From contig MSYE01000204.1 in assembly GCA_002176905.1 (NCBI GenBank), positions 7,128-71,127 on the forward strand: a DNA stretch of 64,000 nt, written 5' to 3'. The stretch comes from a bacterium F11 (lineage in GTDB: Bacteria > Elusimicrobiota > Elusimicrobia > F11). Position 1 is the first letter of the stretch. Each line of letters begins with the position of its first letter. Under the pieces are notes generated by a model. That model worked only from the letters and a program-made list of their open reading frames with translations, was not told where the DNA came from and ran no database searches. This document shows, one piece after another, positions 1 to 6,608 of the stretch. A program made the position numbers and the translations under genes.

Positions 1-130
1 CTTTCCGGTTTTCATCATAAGTCATTTTCTTTGCGATTGGTACATCCCCCGGATAGATTTTCTCAAAAAGAATCCGAATTTTATCTTTCAAATCATTCTT
101 GTAGTTGACTATGTCAATAATTGCATCCTT
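1..130 (-). other. Open frame running off the left edge
   Basis: The minus strand has a stop-free frame that begins right after the stop codon of the next gene and stays in the same frame. It reads KDAIIDIVNYKND and then a Lys-rich segment ending MTYDENRK at the edge. No ATG with a ribosome-binding site is visible; a TTG at the 14th codon is the only early alternative start. It may be the start of another gene or a C-terminal extension cut off by a stop. I do not recognise it. Confidence 0.25.
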
Positions 131-511
131 TTAGAAATAGCGTTTATATTTGAAATTCAATAATGAGAACAGCACAATAGGATAAACCAAACTGGGGAGA
201 TGAGTGGCAAATTGAGAAAAACCCTGTGTCGCATTGAAGATGAAGATATTGAGAATCGAAAGGATACAAAAGGCATTGCCAGTGAAATAACCCATCTTTC
301 GGCTCATATCAATAAAACCAATACCACTCACAACAAGAAGGATGGAGGTCACAAGGGGAGAGAAGAGCGTATAGGGATTGAGACTCAATCCCCCTGCTGA
401 AAGCAGACTCCTCGAATAAAGCAACAAGATGAAAACACCTCCAAAAAAGGCCAACACAAAATTAATGACCGCCAATACAATCAATCCAACTGGTCTTTTT
501 TTCTTTTCCAT
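131..511 (-). CDS. Small polytopic inner-membrane protein
   Basis: A 126-residue protein of unknown function. I chose the ATG at 511 because AAGGAT sits 8 nt upstream of it; an in-frame ATG at 550 would add 13 polar residues without such a site. After a short basic start (MEKKKRP) there are about four hydrophobic segments (roughly residues 7-32, 45-67, 75-95 and 105-120) and a basic tail ending KYKRYF. The layout matches small membrane proteins that begin MEKKKRPxGLxVLAVxNF, which have no assigned role. It lies 80 bp downstream of a DUF3592-like lipoprotein gene on the same strand and may belong to the same transcript. Confidence 0.65.
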   Translation of the reverse strand: MEKKKRPVGLIVLAVINFVLAFFGGVFILLLYSRSLLSAGGLSLNPYTLFSPLVTSILLVVSGIGFIDMSRKMGYFTGNAFCILSILNIFIFNATQGFSQFATHLPSLVYPIVLFSLLNFKYKRYF

Positions 512-591
512 TTTATTATCCTTATGTGTCTCAATATTAATCTGCTTCATTAACTTATGTTAACCTAATAACCCATGGTTAACATGTCATG

Positions 592-1047
592 TTATTTATA
601 GGAATCCCTTCGTTCCCATGGAATTCCCTCTATGTTGACAATCTCTTTATCCAGGTTGGGCCTATCGGGAAATTTGGGATCAAAATATAGGGTTACGCTG
701 ATGTCTTCCTGGCTTCCTCTGTTTAATTGAACCCATTCATCAAGCCCTTCTTGGGCTTTTTCTTGTGACACATACGGTTTTCTGGTGGAAATGGGGATCC
801 GTGCTTCATAAGGTTTCTTTTCCACCTCATAAGAAACAATCAGAACCGGAATATAGCCCAAGGTTTTCACCTTTCGAACGGCTCCGGTTTTGTTTTTTCT
901 CCCAATGATTTCGGCTTCAGCAATTTCGGCCCGTTTGACCTTTCCTATGGTTGATGGCCAATTTGGGGTTTGGTCATTGCTCGCTGTTTCACATCCACAG
1001 AAAAACGGGATAGCCAAAAGAAAAAGGAGAACCGAGGTCCATTTCAT
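592..1047 (-). CDS. DUF3592-like lipoprotein
   Basis: 151 residues. The start is the ATG at 1047 (AGGAT upstream), 13 bp after the stop of the preceding gene. The N terminus is a lipoprotein signal, MKWTSVLLFLLAIPFFCGC, with Cys19 the likely lipidated residue. The rest resembles DUF3592: a beta strand with a VSYEV core, then a Tyr-Phe-Asp-Pro motif (TLYFDPKFPDRP) like the YYDPxNP signature of that family. DUF3592 proteins have no established function. A second, membrane-anchored member lies two genes upstream (2009-2512), so the cluster holds two paralogues with different anchoring. Confidence 0.65.
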   Translation of the reverse strand: MKWTSVLLFLLAIPFFCGCETASNDQTPNWPSTIGKVKRAEIAEAEIIGRKNKTGAVRKVKTLGYIPVLIVSYEVEKKPYEARIPISTRKPYVSQEKAQEGLDEWVQLNRGSQEDISVTLYFDPKFPDRPNLDKEIVNIEGIPWERRDSYK

Positions 1048-1060
1048 CTGTGTCTCAATC

Positions 1061-1978
1061 CTAATGCGGCGTGTAATGATACTGGAAATAATCTTGATGG
1101 TTGTCTTTTCCGATGGTTGTAATGAGATAGGAAATCCCCTCAAATCCCGTATCGATGCTCAGACGTTGCCAGGTTTTTTCCTTATCCAAACTAACAAATC
1201 CTGACGTGAGATCCCGGCTGGCCCATGTATCCTCTGTTAATTCAGGAGGCGCGGTATCCGCATGTTCGGGTTTGTCGGTTGCCCGTGCAAAATCACTCAT
1301 CCCAACAATCGTTCCTTTGTTTAAGAAGAATTTGTACACATGAACCTTTATCATTTTGTCTTTATCGACCTGATCATACTCTGCTTTGCCCACGTTTATT
1401 TCACCGATTTGTTTACCGGTATCGTTTTTGTACCAAACCCCGGACAACACCAATTGGGAATCGGGAATTTTTACCGGTAACCATTTTTTGACTTTTTTGT
1501 ACCCTATCTTTAATTCTTTTTCAGAAAGGCGCTCTCCTTTTCCTGGGAGAACAATGACGTTTTCGGGGAGATGCCGAACCGCATGGGTGAGATCAAAATC
1601 TTCTGGCAACGCCAATTTTGCAAACGTGGGAGGTTCGTTTGGTCCACGGAAACCCCAATAAAAACCGATCTTGTTCCAAAGTTTTTCGTTATTATAAATC
1701 TTTTCAAAACCTCGCTTTTTAAACTTTTTGATGATGGGGCGGGCGTCAATAACCTCGATTACCTTTGTTTTCATGGGAATATTGTTATAGGTAAAAGCGA
1801 CAAATTCATCCCCCTCTGAAATAGGGACATTGTTTTTGATGGCCATATGATGTCCCATCCCATAAAAGGTGTTTCTTTTGTAATCGAACACAGTCTCCTC
1901 CGCCTTGGCATTCGTCAGGTAAAATATTGATCCCCAAATCCCGATAAGACACAACCCAATGACTTGTTGATATTTCAA
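1061..1978 (-). CDS. Exported protein of unknown function
   Basis: 305 residues. Translation most likely starts at a TTG (1978), supported by a strong AAGGGGG site 7-8 nt upstream; there is no better ATG. The first 27 residues form a signal peptide ending TNAKA, cleaved before EETV. The mature part is mixed alpha/beta and rich in Lys, Asp and aromatic residues, with no Cys in the mature protein and no transmembrane segment. I cannot assign it to a family. The downstream lipoprotein gene begins 13 bp after its stop and the upstream membrane gene ends 30 bp before it, so it is an internal member of an operon-like run of exported proteins. Confidence 0.6.
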   Translation of the reverse strand: MKYQQVIGLCLIGIWGSIFYLTNAKAEETVFDYKRNTFYGMGHHMAIKNNVPISEGDEFVAFTYNNIPMKTKVIEVIDARPIIKKFKKRGFEKIYNNEKLWNKIGFYWGFRGPNEPPTFAKLALPEDFDLTHAVRHLPENVIVLPGKGERLSEKELKIGYKKVKKWLPVKIPDSQLVLSGVWYKNDTGKQIGEINVGKAEYDQVDKDKMIKVHVYKFFLNKGTIVGMSDFARATDKPEHADTAPPELTEDTWASRDLTSGFVSLDKEKTWQRLSIDTGFEGISYLITTIGKDNHQDYFQYHYTPH

Positions 1979-2008
1979 TTTGTTTCCCCCTTTATTCTTA
2001 TTCTATTT

Positions 2009-2512
2009 TCACTTAATTTTTCCGGATTCAATCCCGCTGGCAAGAAAGCGGATGAAAAAACCAAAAAACAAAAACAACAAAGGAACAAACATCAGTATGA
2101 ATCCCGTTGGGTCGAACGACTTCACCAAGACCGCTTGCGATGGGTTTTTGGGATTAAAATAACACGTTGATTCCGAATCGATCGGATAAGCATCAACAAT
2201 ATCTTTCGCCCATTTGTATTGGGCAATTTTTCCAAAGGGCCGATAACCGGAAGCTTCTACGACGGTGCCATCCACCGTAAACTGATACACAACATGAGGA
2301 GAAAACATCGCCCCCTTTCCGATATCACGCGATGACACATGGTGTTTTTTTACTTCTGCTGAAACAATGCGACAACGGGCCTCCGTCCAATTGTGCAAGT
2401 TAAAGAATTTGGTTATTTGCGGTAAAGAAATCATAAAAAAGAGAACCACAAAAGCACCAATGAACACATTCCCCATTATCCAAACCGGACCCGCTGATTT
2501 TTTCTTATTCAT
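2009..2512 (-). CDS. DUF3592 membrane protein
   Basis: 167 residues. I chose the ATG at 2512, with GAGG 8 nt upstream, inside the region where the preceding gene stops. Transmembrane segments lie at about residues 10-32 and 135-158 and bracket an extracytoplasmic beta domain. That domain has the DUF3592 hallmarks: a WTEARCRIVSAEV start, a VVYQFTVDG strand and the CYFNPKNPSQAVL signature (family form YYDPxNPxxAVL). Family function is unknown. The downstream gene starts 30 bp after its stop. Its paralogue at 592-1047 has lost the membrane helices and carries a lipoprotein signal instead. Confidence 0.75.
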   Translation of the reverse strand: MNKKKSAGPVWIMGNVFIGAFVVLFFMISLPQITKFFNLHNWTEARCRIVSAEVKKHHVSSRDIGKGAMFSPHVVYQFTVDGTVVEASGYRPFGKIAQYKWAKDIVDAYPIDSESTCYFNPKNPSQAVLVKSFDPTGFILMFVPLLFLFFGFFIRFLASGIESGKIK

Positions 2513-2516
2513 AATT

Positions 2517-3386
2517 TCATCCTCGCTTTTTCTTTGTGTCAATTTTTTCTGTGGTAACCGATAGAGTTTTCCCTGTCTTGATATCGATGAGCCTGTATAT
2601 ATAACGAACCGACCGAAGCTGGTAGTTATGCGAATTGTCATTCATAATATCGATGGATACCAAATGCGAAGCACCTGTTAATTCCACAATTTTCTCGCGC
2701 AACGCTTCATTTAAAAAGCGTGTTTGTTGAAACCTGATTTCTTTGAGAACTTCATCAGAGAGCTGTTCGGTAAAAATCCGAAAATTGGGGGCCCATGAGA
2801 AAAACTCGGCAAAAGCGGCATTAAAAGAATCTCTCGTGTGATCCTTGATGGCCTGGTATTTCTTTTCCAAATCCTTCTTGAACGCATCTTTCCTTTCTTT
2901 TGGATAATCCTTTGGTAGCCCCTCTTCAAAAGGACGGGTCCATTCGTATTTGTTGATGATGGTTAACAAGCTGACCTCGTTCCCGCAGACAATAAGCTCT
3001 TCCAATTGCTTGTTATCTGCCCCGTTTTGCTTGGCGTGGATTAGAAGCGGTTTAATAACCTTTCTTCTGATTCTCTCGTTTCGTTCAAAGGTGAGGCGCA
3101 ACCTTTTTTTGCCCGATCTCGAATAAACAGCAAACAATTCCTTGCAAGAGGCAAGCGGTTCCCCTCGGGCTTTCAATATTTTGTCTCCCACGCGAAATTT
3201 GGCCTTATCAAAAATACTTCCCGGTTGAATGTCTTGTATCATCAACTCCGAATCAAAAACAACTCCCATGTTGGGAACATAAGGAAGTATTTTTCCTTTC
3301 AGCTCTTTTTCTGCTTTTGCAATATGAGCCGATAAAACCACAAGCAAACCCATCAACAGAAGCGAAACCCCAATGGATTTTTTCAT
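2517..3386 (-). CDS. Exported PDZ-domain protein
   Basis: 289 residues. I preferred the ATG at 3386 because it gives a clean signal peptide (MKKSIGVSLLLMG... ending AHIAKA); an ATG at 3416 would add ten basic residues. Residues about 35-105 form a PDZ-like domain: MIQDIQPGSIFDKAKFRVGD is the usual loop in which a peptide-binding groove lies next to a Gly-Asp turn. The remainder is helical and charged, and no protease Ser-His-Asp motif is visible, so this is a PDZ protein without a catalytic domain. Its stop lies 4 bp before the start of the DUF3592 membrane gene, which implies coupled translation. Confidence 0.65.
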   Translation of the reverse strand: MKKSIGVSLLLMGLLVVLSAHIAKAEKELKGKILPYVPNMGVVFDSELMIQDIQPGSIFDKAKFRVGDKILKARGEPLASCKELFAVYSRSGKKRLRLTFERNERIRRKVIKPLLIHAKQNGADNKQLEELIVCGNEVSLLTIINKYEWTRPFEEGLPKDYPKERKDAFKKDLEKKYQAIKDHTRDSFNAAFAEFFSWAPNFRIFTEQLSDEVLKEIRFQQTRFLNEALREKIVELTGASHLVSIDIMNDNSHNYQLRSVRYIYRLIDIKTGKTLSVTTEKIDTKKKRG

Positions 3387-3402
3387 CTTTCTTTTAATCC
3401 CC

Positions 3403-3912
3403 TTAATCCATCGCATCGCAAGAATGGGACAAGCCCTCGAGCGATTTGAGGATTGTTCGGATGGACCCTCCTTCGCTGATCATCCATTCCGCACTGTAAT
3501 ACCCGGCCCCATCCGAAAAGGACCCTCTCAGAACCCAGGTGTTTTCCCAGATATGCTCGATGCGATATTGGTCTTTGGACACATAATCTTCATTTTTATA
3601 AACATTCCAGGGGTTGAACATTCCCGTAACATCGAGCTCTATTGGTTTGTCCTGAATTTCAACTTTCATTGATACAAGCTCTCTTCTAGGAACATCTCCA
3701 TCCGAACCAAAGAACGGCTTCCCATCAATTAAACAAATGGATTCCTTACCGCATCTCTTTAGCTTGTGCTCGGCGGCAACAAATTCCGTGGATTGCAGCG
3801 TCAATTTGTGTCCTTTTTCGTATTCAAAGACCACTTCCCGAAAATCTTTCCCTTTTGTCCAGGCGAGATTTGCCACCAACACAAACGGAATCATAAAAAA
3901 TACACATTTCAT
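3403..3912 (-). CDS. Exported protein of unknown function
   Basis: 169 residues. The ATG at 3912 has a perfect AGGAGG 7 nt upstream, which overlaps the end of the upstream gene. Residues 1-20 form a short signal peptide (MKCVFFMIPFVLVANLAWT). The mature protein has a Cys pair (RCGKESICL) that could form a disulphide, followed by beta-rich sequence ending GAGYYSAEWMISEGGS. I recognise no family. It sits 16 bp upstream of the PDZ gene. Confidence 0.6.
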   Translation of the reverse strand: MKCVFFMIPFVLVANLAWTKGKDFREVVFEYEKGHKLTLQSTEFVAAEHKLKRCGKESICLIDGKPFFGSDGDVPRRELVSMKVEIQDKPIELDVTGMFNPWNVYKNEDYVSKDQYRIEHIWENTWVLRGSFSDGAGYYSAEWMISEGGSIRTILKSLEGLSHSCDAMD

Positions 3913-3922
3913 CTTATCCCTC

Positions 3923-4543
3923 CTAAAATGATGCATAGACAATCGGCATGAATTTTCTATCGTGAGGTCCGCGAACATTGAGAAGCCCAATTTGAACGCC
4001 TTTGACAGTCCTTGCGGAGTTAAATAACCCGATTTGCAATCCGGTTAATTCGTCGCTAAAGTTTATAATGCCAATACATACCCCTTTTAAATGGCGAACG
4101 TGTATATTGATAATTCCGATATCAAGGCCACGAACCGTGTCCATCCCAAAATTTCCGATGAAACCCGCTCGAATTCCGGTCATCTTATTCGAAATATTTA
4201 TTAATCCAACTGGAACGCCCGTCATGTCACCACCATAATTTACCAATCCTGCCTGAAACCCAATTAGGTTCTTCCCTGCTCCATTGGCCAGTCCAACTTG
4301 ACCTCCTCGCACATTCTCGTGTATGAAATTACCAAGCCCAAAATCAACACCATATATTCTAAAGTTTTCACCATATCCAAGATTTAGTTTCAAACCAGTA
4401 ATGGTCCTATTACTTGACACCAATTGGAGATCCCGACCCCAAATAGAAATCTGAAGTGGAGAAGATTTGGCGCTTATGACTTGGAATGGGAGTAACACCA
4501 CTGGTGTCAAAATCAAAATAAAACTAACGATATTTTTTCTCAT
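3923..4543 (-). CDS. Surface-repeat protein (LA_2272-like)
   Basis: 206 residues with a signal peptide (residues 1-25, ending VISA) and a strong GGAAGGAAAC ribosome site before the ATG at 4543. From about residue 75 the chain is a run of short repeats of the form G-x-x-x-G-(L/I)-(I/F)-N, for example GVPVGLINIS, GLQIGLFNSA and GVQIGLLNVR. Such repeats fold as a solenoid or porin-like beta structure and are seen in the LA_2272-type surface-repeat proteins of Leptospira and similar Gram-negative proteins of unknown role. It is the first gene of the compact exported-protein run. The gene upstream (4566-5033) is a 5'-truncated remnant. Confidence 0.65.
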   Translation of the reverse strand: MRKNIVSFILILTPVVLLPFQVISAKSSPLQISIWGRDLQLVSSNRTITGLKLNLGYGENFRIYGVDFGLGNFIHENVRGGQVGLANGAGKNLIGFQAGLVNYGGDMTGVPVGLINISNKMTGIRAGFIGNFGMDTVRGLDIGIINIHVRHLKGVCIGIINFSDELTGLQIGLFNSARTVKGVQIGLLNVRGPHDRKFMPIVYASF

Positions 4544-4565
4544 TAAAAGTTTCCTTCCTTGGGGT

Positions 4566-5033
4566 TTAAAAGTGGCCTGACCCTATTTTCCTGTTTTCCA
4601 TATTGAAAAATATTAACTTAATTAAGGGAATTATTCCGATCATCCAGAGCGAAAGTTGGAAAAGTGTATACCAAAGGGGTGTTCCTGGATTTAATATTTC
4701 AAGTTTTTCAACAAAGAGAACTTCACAGGCCCCATTTCCCATATCCTTTCTCGACTGACTCGAATTCCGCCAATAAGGATTACCGACTTCTCGGTAGTTC
4801 ACCAGATTCCCGGATATATGAACCTGATCTCCTTTTCGTACAGTTTCAATTTTATTTCGAATTGAATCGCTGTCAGTAATGAGATGATTATTGGATAACG
4901 CGTATAGGTCGAATGACACGCCTGCGGGCCATTTAACATAACAGGTCCAAGATCCATTTTTATACTTAACCTTCCTAAAATCTTCCGTTTTTAAATTCTC
5001 TCCCCAAATCACACAGAAATCTTTGGTGTCCAA
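4566..5033 (-). pseudogene. 5'-truncated gene remnant
   Basis: An open frame of 155 residues with no ATG and no ribosome site; the first possible start is a TTG at 5033. The conserved region (FCVIWGENL, GSWTCYVKWP, LSNNHLITDSD, GDQVHISGNLVNY, TGNGACEVLFV) resembles a family of bacterial proteins that, as I remember it, carry roughly 80-100 more residues before the CVIWG motif. Here the frame enters the conserved part almost at once, and the DNA just upstream (5051-5156) is GGTACC-rich repeat DNA. The likely reading is loss of the 5' half when the repeat/Fic segment arrived. A C-terminal transmembrane helix (about residues 122-142) remains. Function unknown. Confidence 0.5.
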
Positions 5034-5050
5034 TGAGTTTTCGTCATGGT

Positions 5051-5156
5051 CCTTGGTACCGGTTCTTAAGGTGCCGGTTTTTGCGCGCCTTGGAAAGGTG
5101 GCACTTTAAGAACCGGTACCATTAGAAGAACCGGTACCATTAGACGGTACCATTAG
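5051..5156. repeat. GGTACC-rich inverted and tandem repeats
   Basis: Two 22-nt arms (5054-5075 and 5100-5121) are inverted copies with one mismatch around a 24-nt loop and could form a long hairpin. The unit AAGAACCGGTACCATTAG occurs twice in tandem (5108-5125, 5126-5143), followed by a shortened third copy (5144-5156). The 16-nt CCTTGGTACCGGTTCT at 5051-5066 recurs exactly at 6428-6443, on the far side of the Fic/HTH pair. The stretch separates the truncated gene 4566-5033 from the Fic gene. Confidence 0.8.
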
Positions 5157-5160
5157 CTTG

Positions 5161-5790
5161 TTAGGTGGTTCCCTCTTTTTCATTACCCACAAAATTATCA
5201 ATAAATTGAATTAATGGGGCATAGTTTTCTTGATCAGCTTTCTTCATTGCTTCAATGTACTGGTTTCGAATGCGATTCCCTTGTTCCATTAATTGAATTT
5301 GTGGCCATTTTGGCAGTCGATGGTTCTTCGATTTGAGGTATATATCAGTAATAAGTCTGGCATGTCTTCCATTTCCGTTTGCAAAAGGATGAATTCTCGT
5401 TAGGCGGTTTTGCAAGCGGGCAGCAACCTCCAACACAGGCATTGAAGAATGCGGTGAGTTCCAGTATTTAAAATCACCACACAATACCCCAATTTGTTCA
5501 GGAATAAGGTGATAATCGATCCCGATATTTCTTGAATCGGTACGGTATTTCCCGGCCCAATCCCAAATATCACCGAACATATTTAAATGAACATCACGGA
5601 TAAATTTATCAGTTATCCAATCCCCCTGAATTTTCTTTCGGGTGGGCTTAAATACATACTTTAGGTACGCGCGAGTGATATTCTCTAATTCTGCCGCATT
5701 CCGAGCCCCCCGTGTTGTTAACTGGGGCTGCTTTAGTCCTGAGATATCCTCATGATTTGTCACACCTAATGGTTGAGTTTCATCAATCAT
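5161..5790 (-). CDS. Fic-domain protein, mobile mystery protein B type
   Basis: 209 residues. Fic enzymes transfer AMP or related groups from nucleotides to hydroxyl side chains of target proteins. The catalytic motif HPFANGNGRHAR is complete at residues 134-145 (form HPFxxGNGRxxR), with the Asn-for-acidic change seen in the mobile mystery protein B subgroup. Further family marks are WDWAGKYR (about 76-83) and an extended N-terminal helix. The ATG at 5790 overlaps the end of the HTH gene by 8 nt (ATGATTGA), so the two are co-translated, antitoxin-like gene first. In the known family this pair sits in mobile or plasmid contexts. The presumed role is a toxin-antitoxin-like or stress module; the protein target is unknown. 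Confidence 0.85.
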   Translation of the reverse strand: MIDETQPLGVTNHEDISGLKQPQLTTRGARNAAELENITRAYLKYVFKPTRKKIQGDWITDKFIRDVHLNMFGDIWDWAGKYRTDSRNIGIDYHLIPEQIGVLCGDFKYWNSPHSSMPVLEVAARLQNRLTRIHPFANGNGRHARLITDIYLKSKNHRLPKWPQIQLMEQGNRIRNQYIEAMKKADQENYAPLIQFIDNFVGNEKEGTT

Positions 5791-6250
5791 TGATTTCTTC
5801 CCATAACTGTTCCCTTCGATCGTTTAGAATTTCCTCTGTGTATTTGTTAAGAAGTTGTTTAAAAACCTCTTGATCTGGAGCTTGATCCTCGAGAGCCATT
5901 GTCCCCATGGTTTGTTTTAGTCGCTTCAAAGCAATGATGCGCGCGCGAACTCTTAGCAATTCTTCTATAGGTTTTTTGGGCCTAGGTTCTATTATGAGTT
6001 GACATGATAAGGCGTCAAATATCCGGTTGATCGTACTTATTTGCGGATCAATTTTTCCTGCTTCAATACCAGCAACATGGGGCTGGGACATTTTTGCTCG
6101 TTTCGCTAAGGTCGCCTGGGTCATCCTTTGTGCACCTCGAAGGATTCTAATCCACTCCGAAAAAGATGGCTCCCACACCGCATTTTTTGAAGGAGTGGTA
6201 AGGCGGGATAACGACATCTCATCCAATACATTCAATTTTTTTCGTCTCAT
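5783..6250 (-). CDS. HTH regulator, mobile mystery protein A type
   Basis: 155 residues. A Cro/CI-type helix-turn-helix covers about residues 30-80 (WIRILRGAQRMTQATLAKRAKMS is helix 1-2; QPHVAGIEAGK is the recognition helix), followed by a charged C-terminal helical part that ends at the overlap with the Fic gene. This upstream partner of a Fic protein matches mobile mystery protein A, always found next to protein B. The likely job is to bind its own promoter and restrain or neutralise the Fic partner. The start ATG (6250) lacks a close Shine-Dalgarno sequence; an AAGGAT lies about 12 nt upstream. Confidence 0.8.
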   Translation of the reverse strand: MRRKKLNVLDEMSLSRLTTPSKNAVWEPSFSEWIRILRGAQRMTQATLAKRAKMSQPHVAGIEAGKIDPQISTINRIFDALSCQLIIEPRPKKPIEELLRVRARIIALKRLKQTMGTMALEDQAPDQEVFKQLLNKYTEEILNDRREQLWEEIND

Positions 6251-6608
6251 AAAGAAAGTATATATCCTTAAACATATAAATGCAACAGTATTTTATATAT
6301 AACTATATATAATTAACATGCTTATTTATATTAGTATATATATAATTTATATTTCAAATATCTGATAATCAACATTATAATCTTTTTTGTGTCCATATAG
6401 GGACACGTGATGAACGAAATCCAAGGGCCTTGGTACCGGTTCTCCTAGAGGGTAACCTGCCCCCTACCCCCCTTCCCTCTTAATCCCTGGCAAAAAATTC
6501 CCTGCTGGGATTCTTCTTCAAACCTCGAGAGGCTATTGGATCAAATTACTGCTTGGCCAAAATGATGCATCATGGAGATATACCAACACAAGAATAGGGG
6601 GCTTGAAT
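6251..6608. promoter_or_regulatory. AT-rich gap with operator-like TATATA repeats
   Basis: No gene. 6251-6400 is extremely AT-rich, with repeated TATATATA tracts (about 6293-6313 and 6335-6350) that suit a promoter and operator for the minus-strand HTH/Fic operon. GTGTCC/GGACAC (6389-6394 / 6401-6406) forms a 6-bp dyad. 6428-6443 is the second copy of CCTTGGTACCGGTTCT. The last 60 bp lead to the plus-strand surface-protein gene, with AGGGGG at 6596-6601 as its ribosome site. Confidence 0.45.
6428..6443 (+). repeat. 16-bp direct repeat bounding the Fic/HTH segment
   Basis: CCTTGGTACCGGTTCT is identical to 5051-5066 and lies in the same orientation. The two copies enclose the Fic/HTH gene pair and its promoter (about 1.39 kb in all), as expected for the border of a mobile or recombined segment. 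Confidence 0.7.

Noticed and set aside
6389..6406. GTGTCC/GGACAC hairpin as a terminator
   Set aside because: The T-run precedes the hairpin on the plus strand and becomes an A-run on the minus strand, so it fits a terminator on neither strand.
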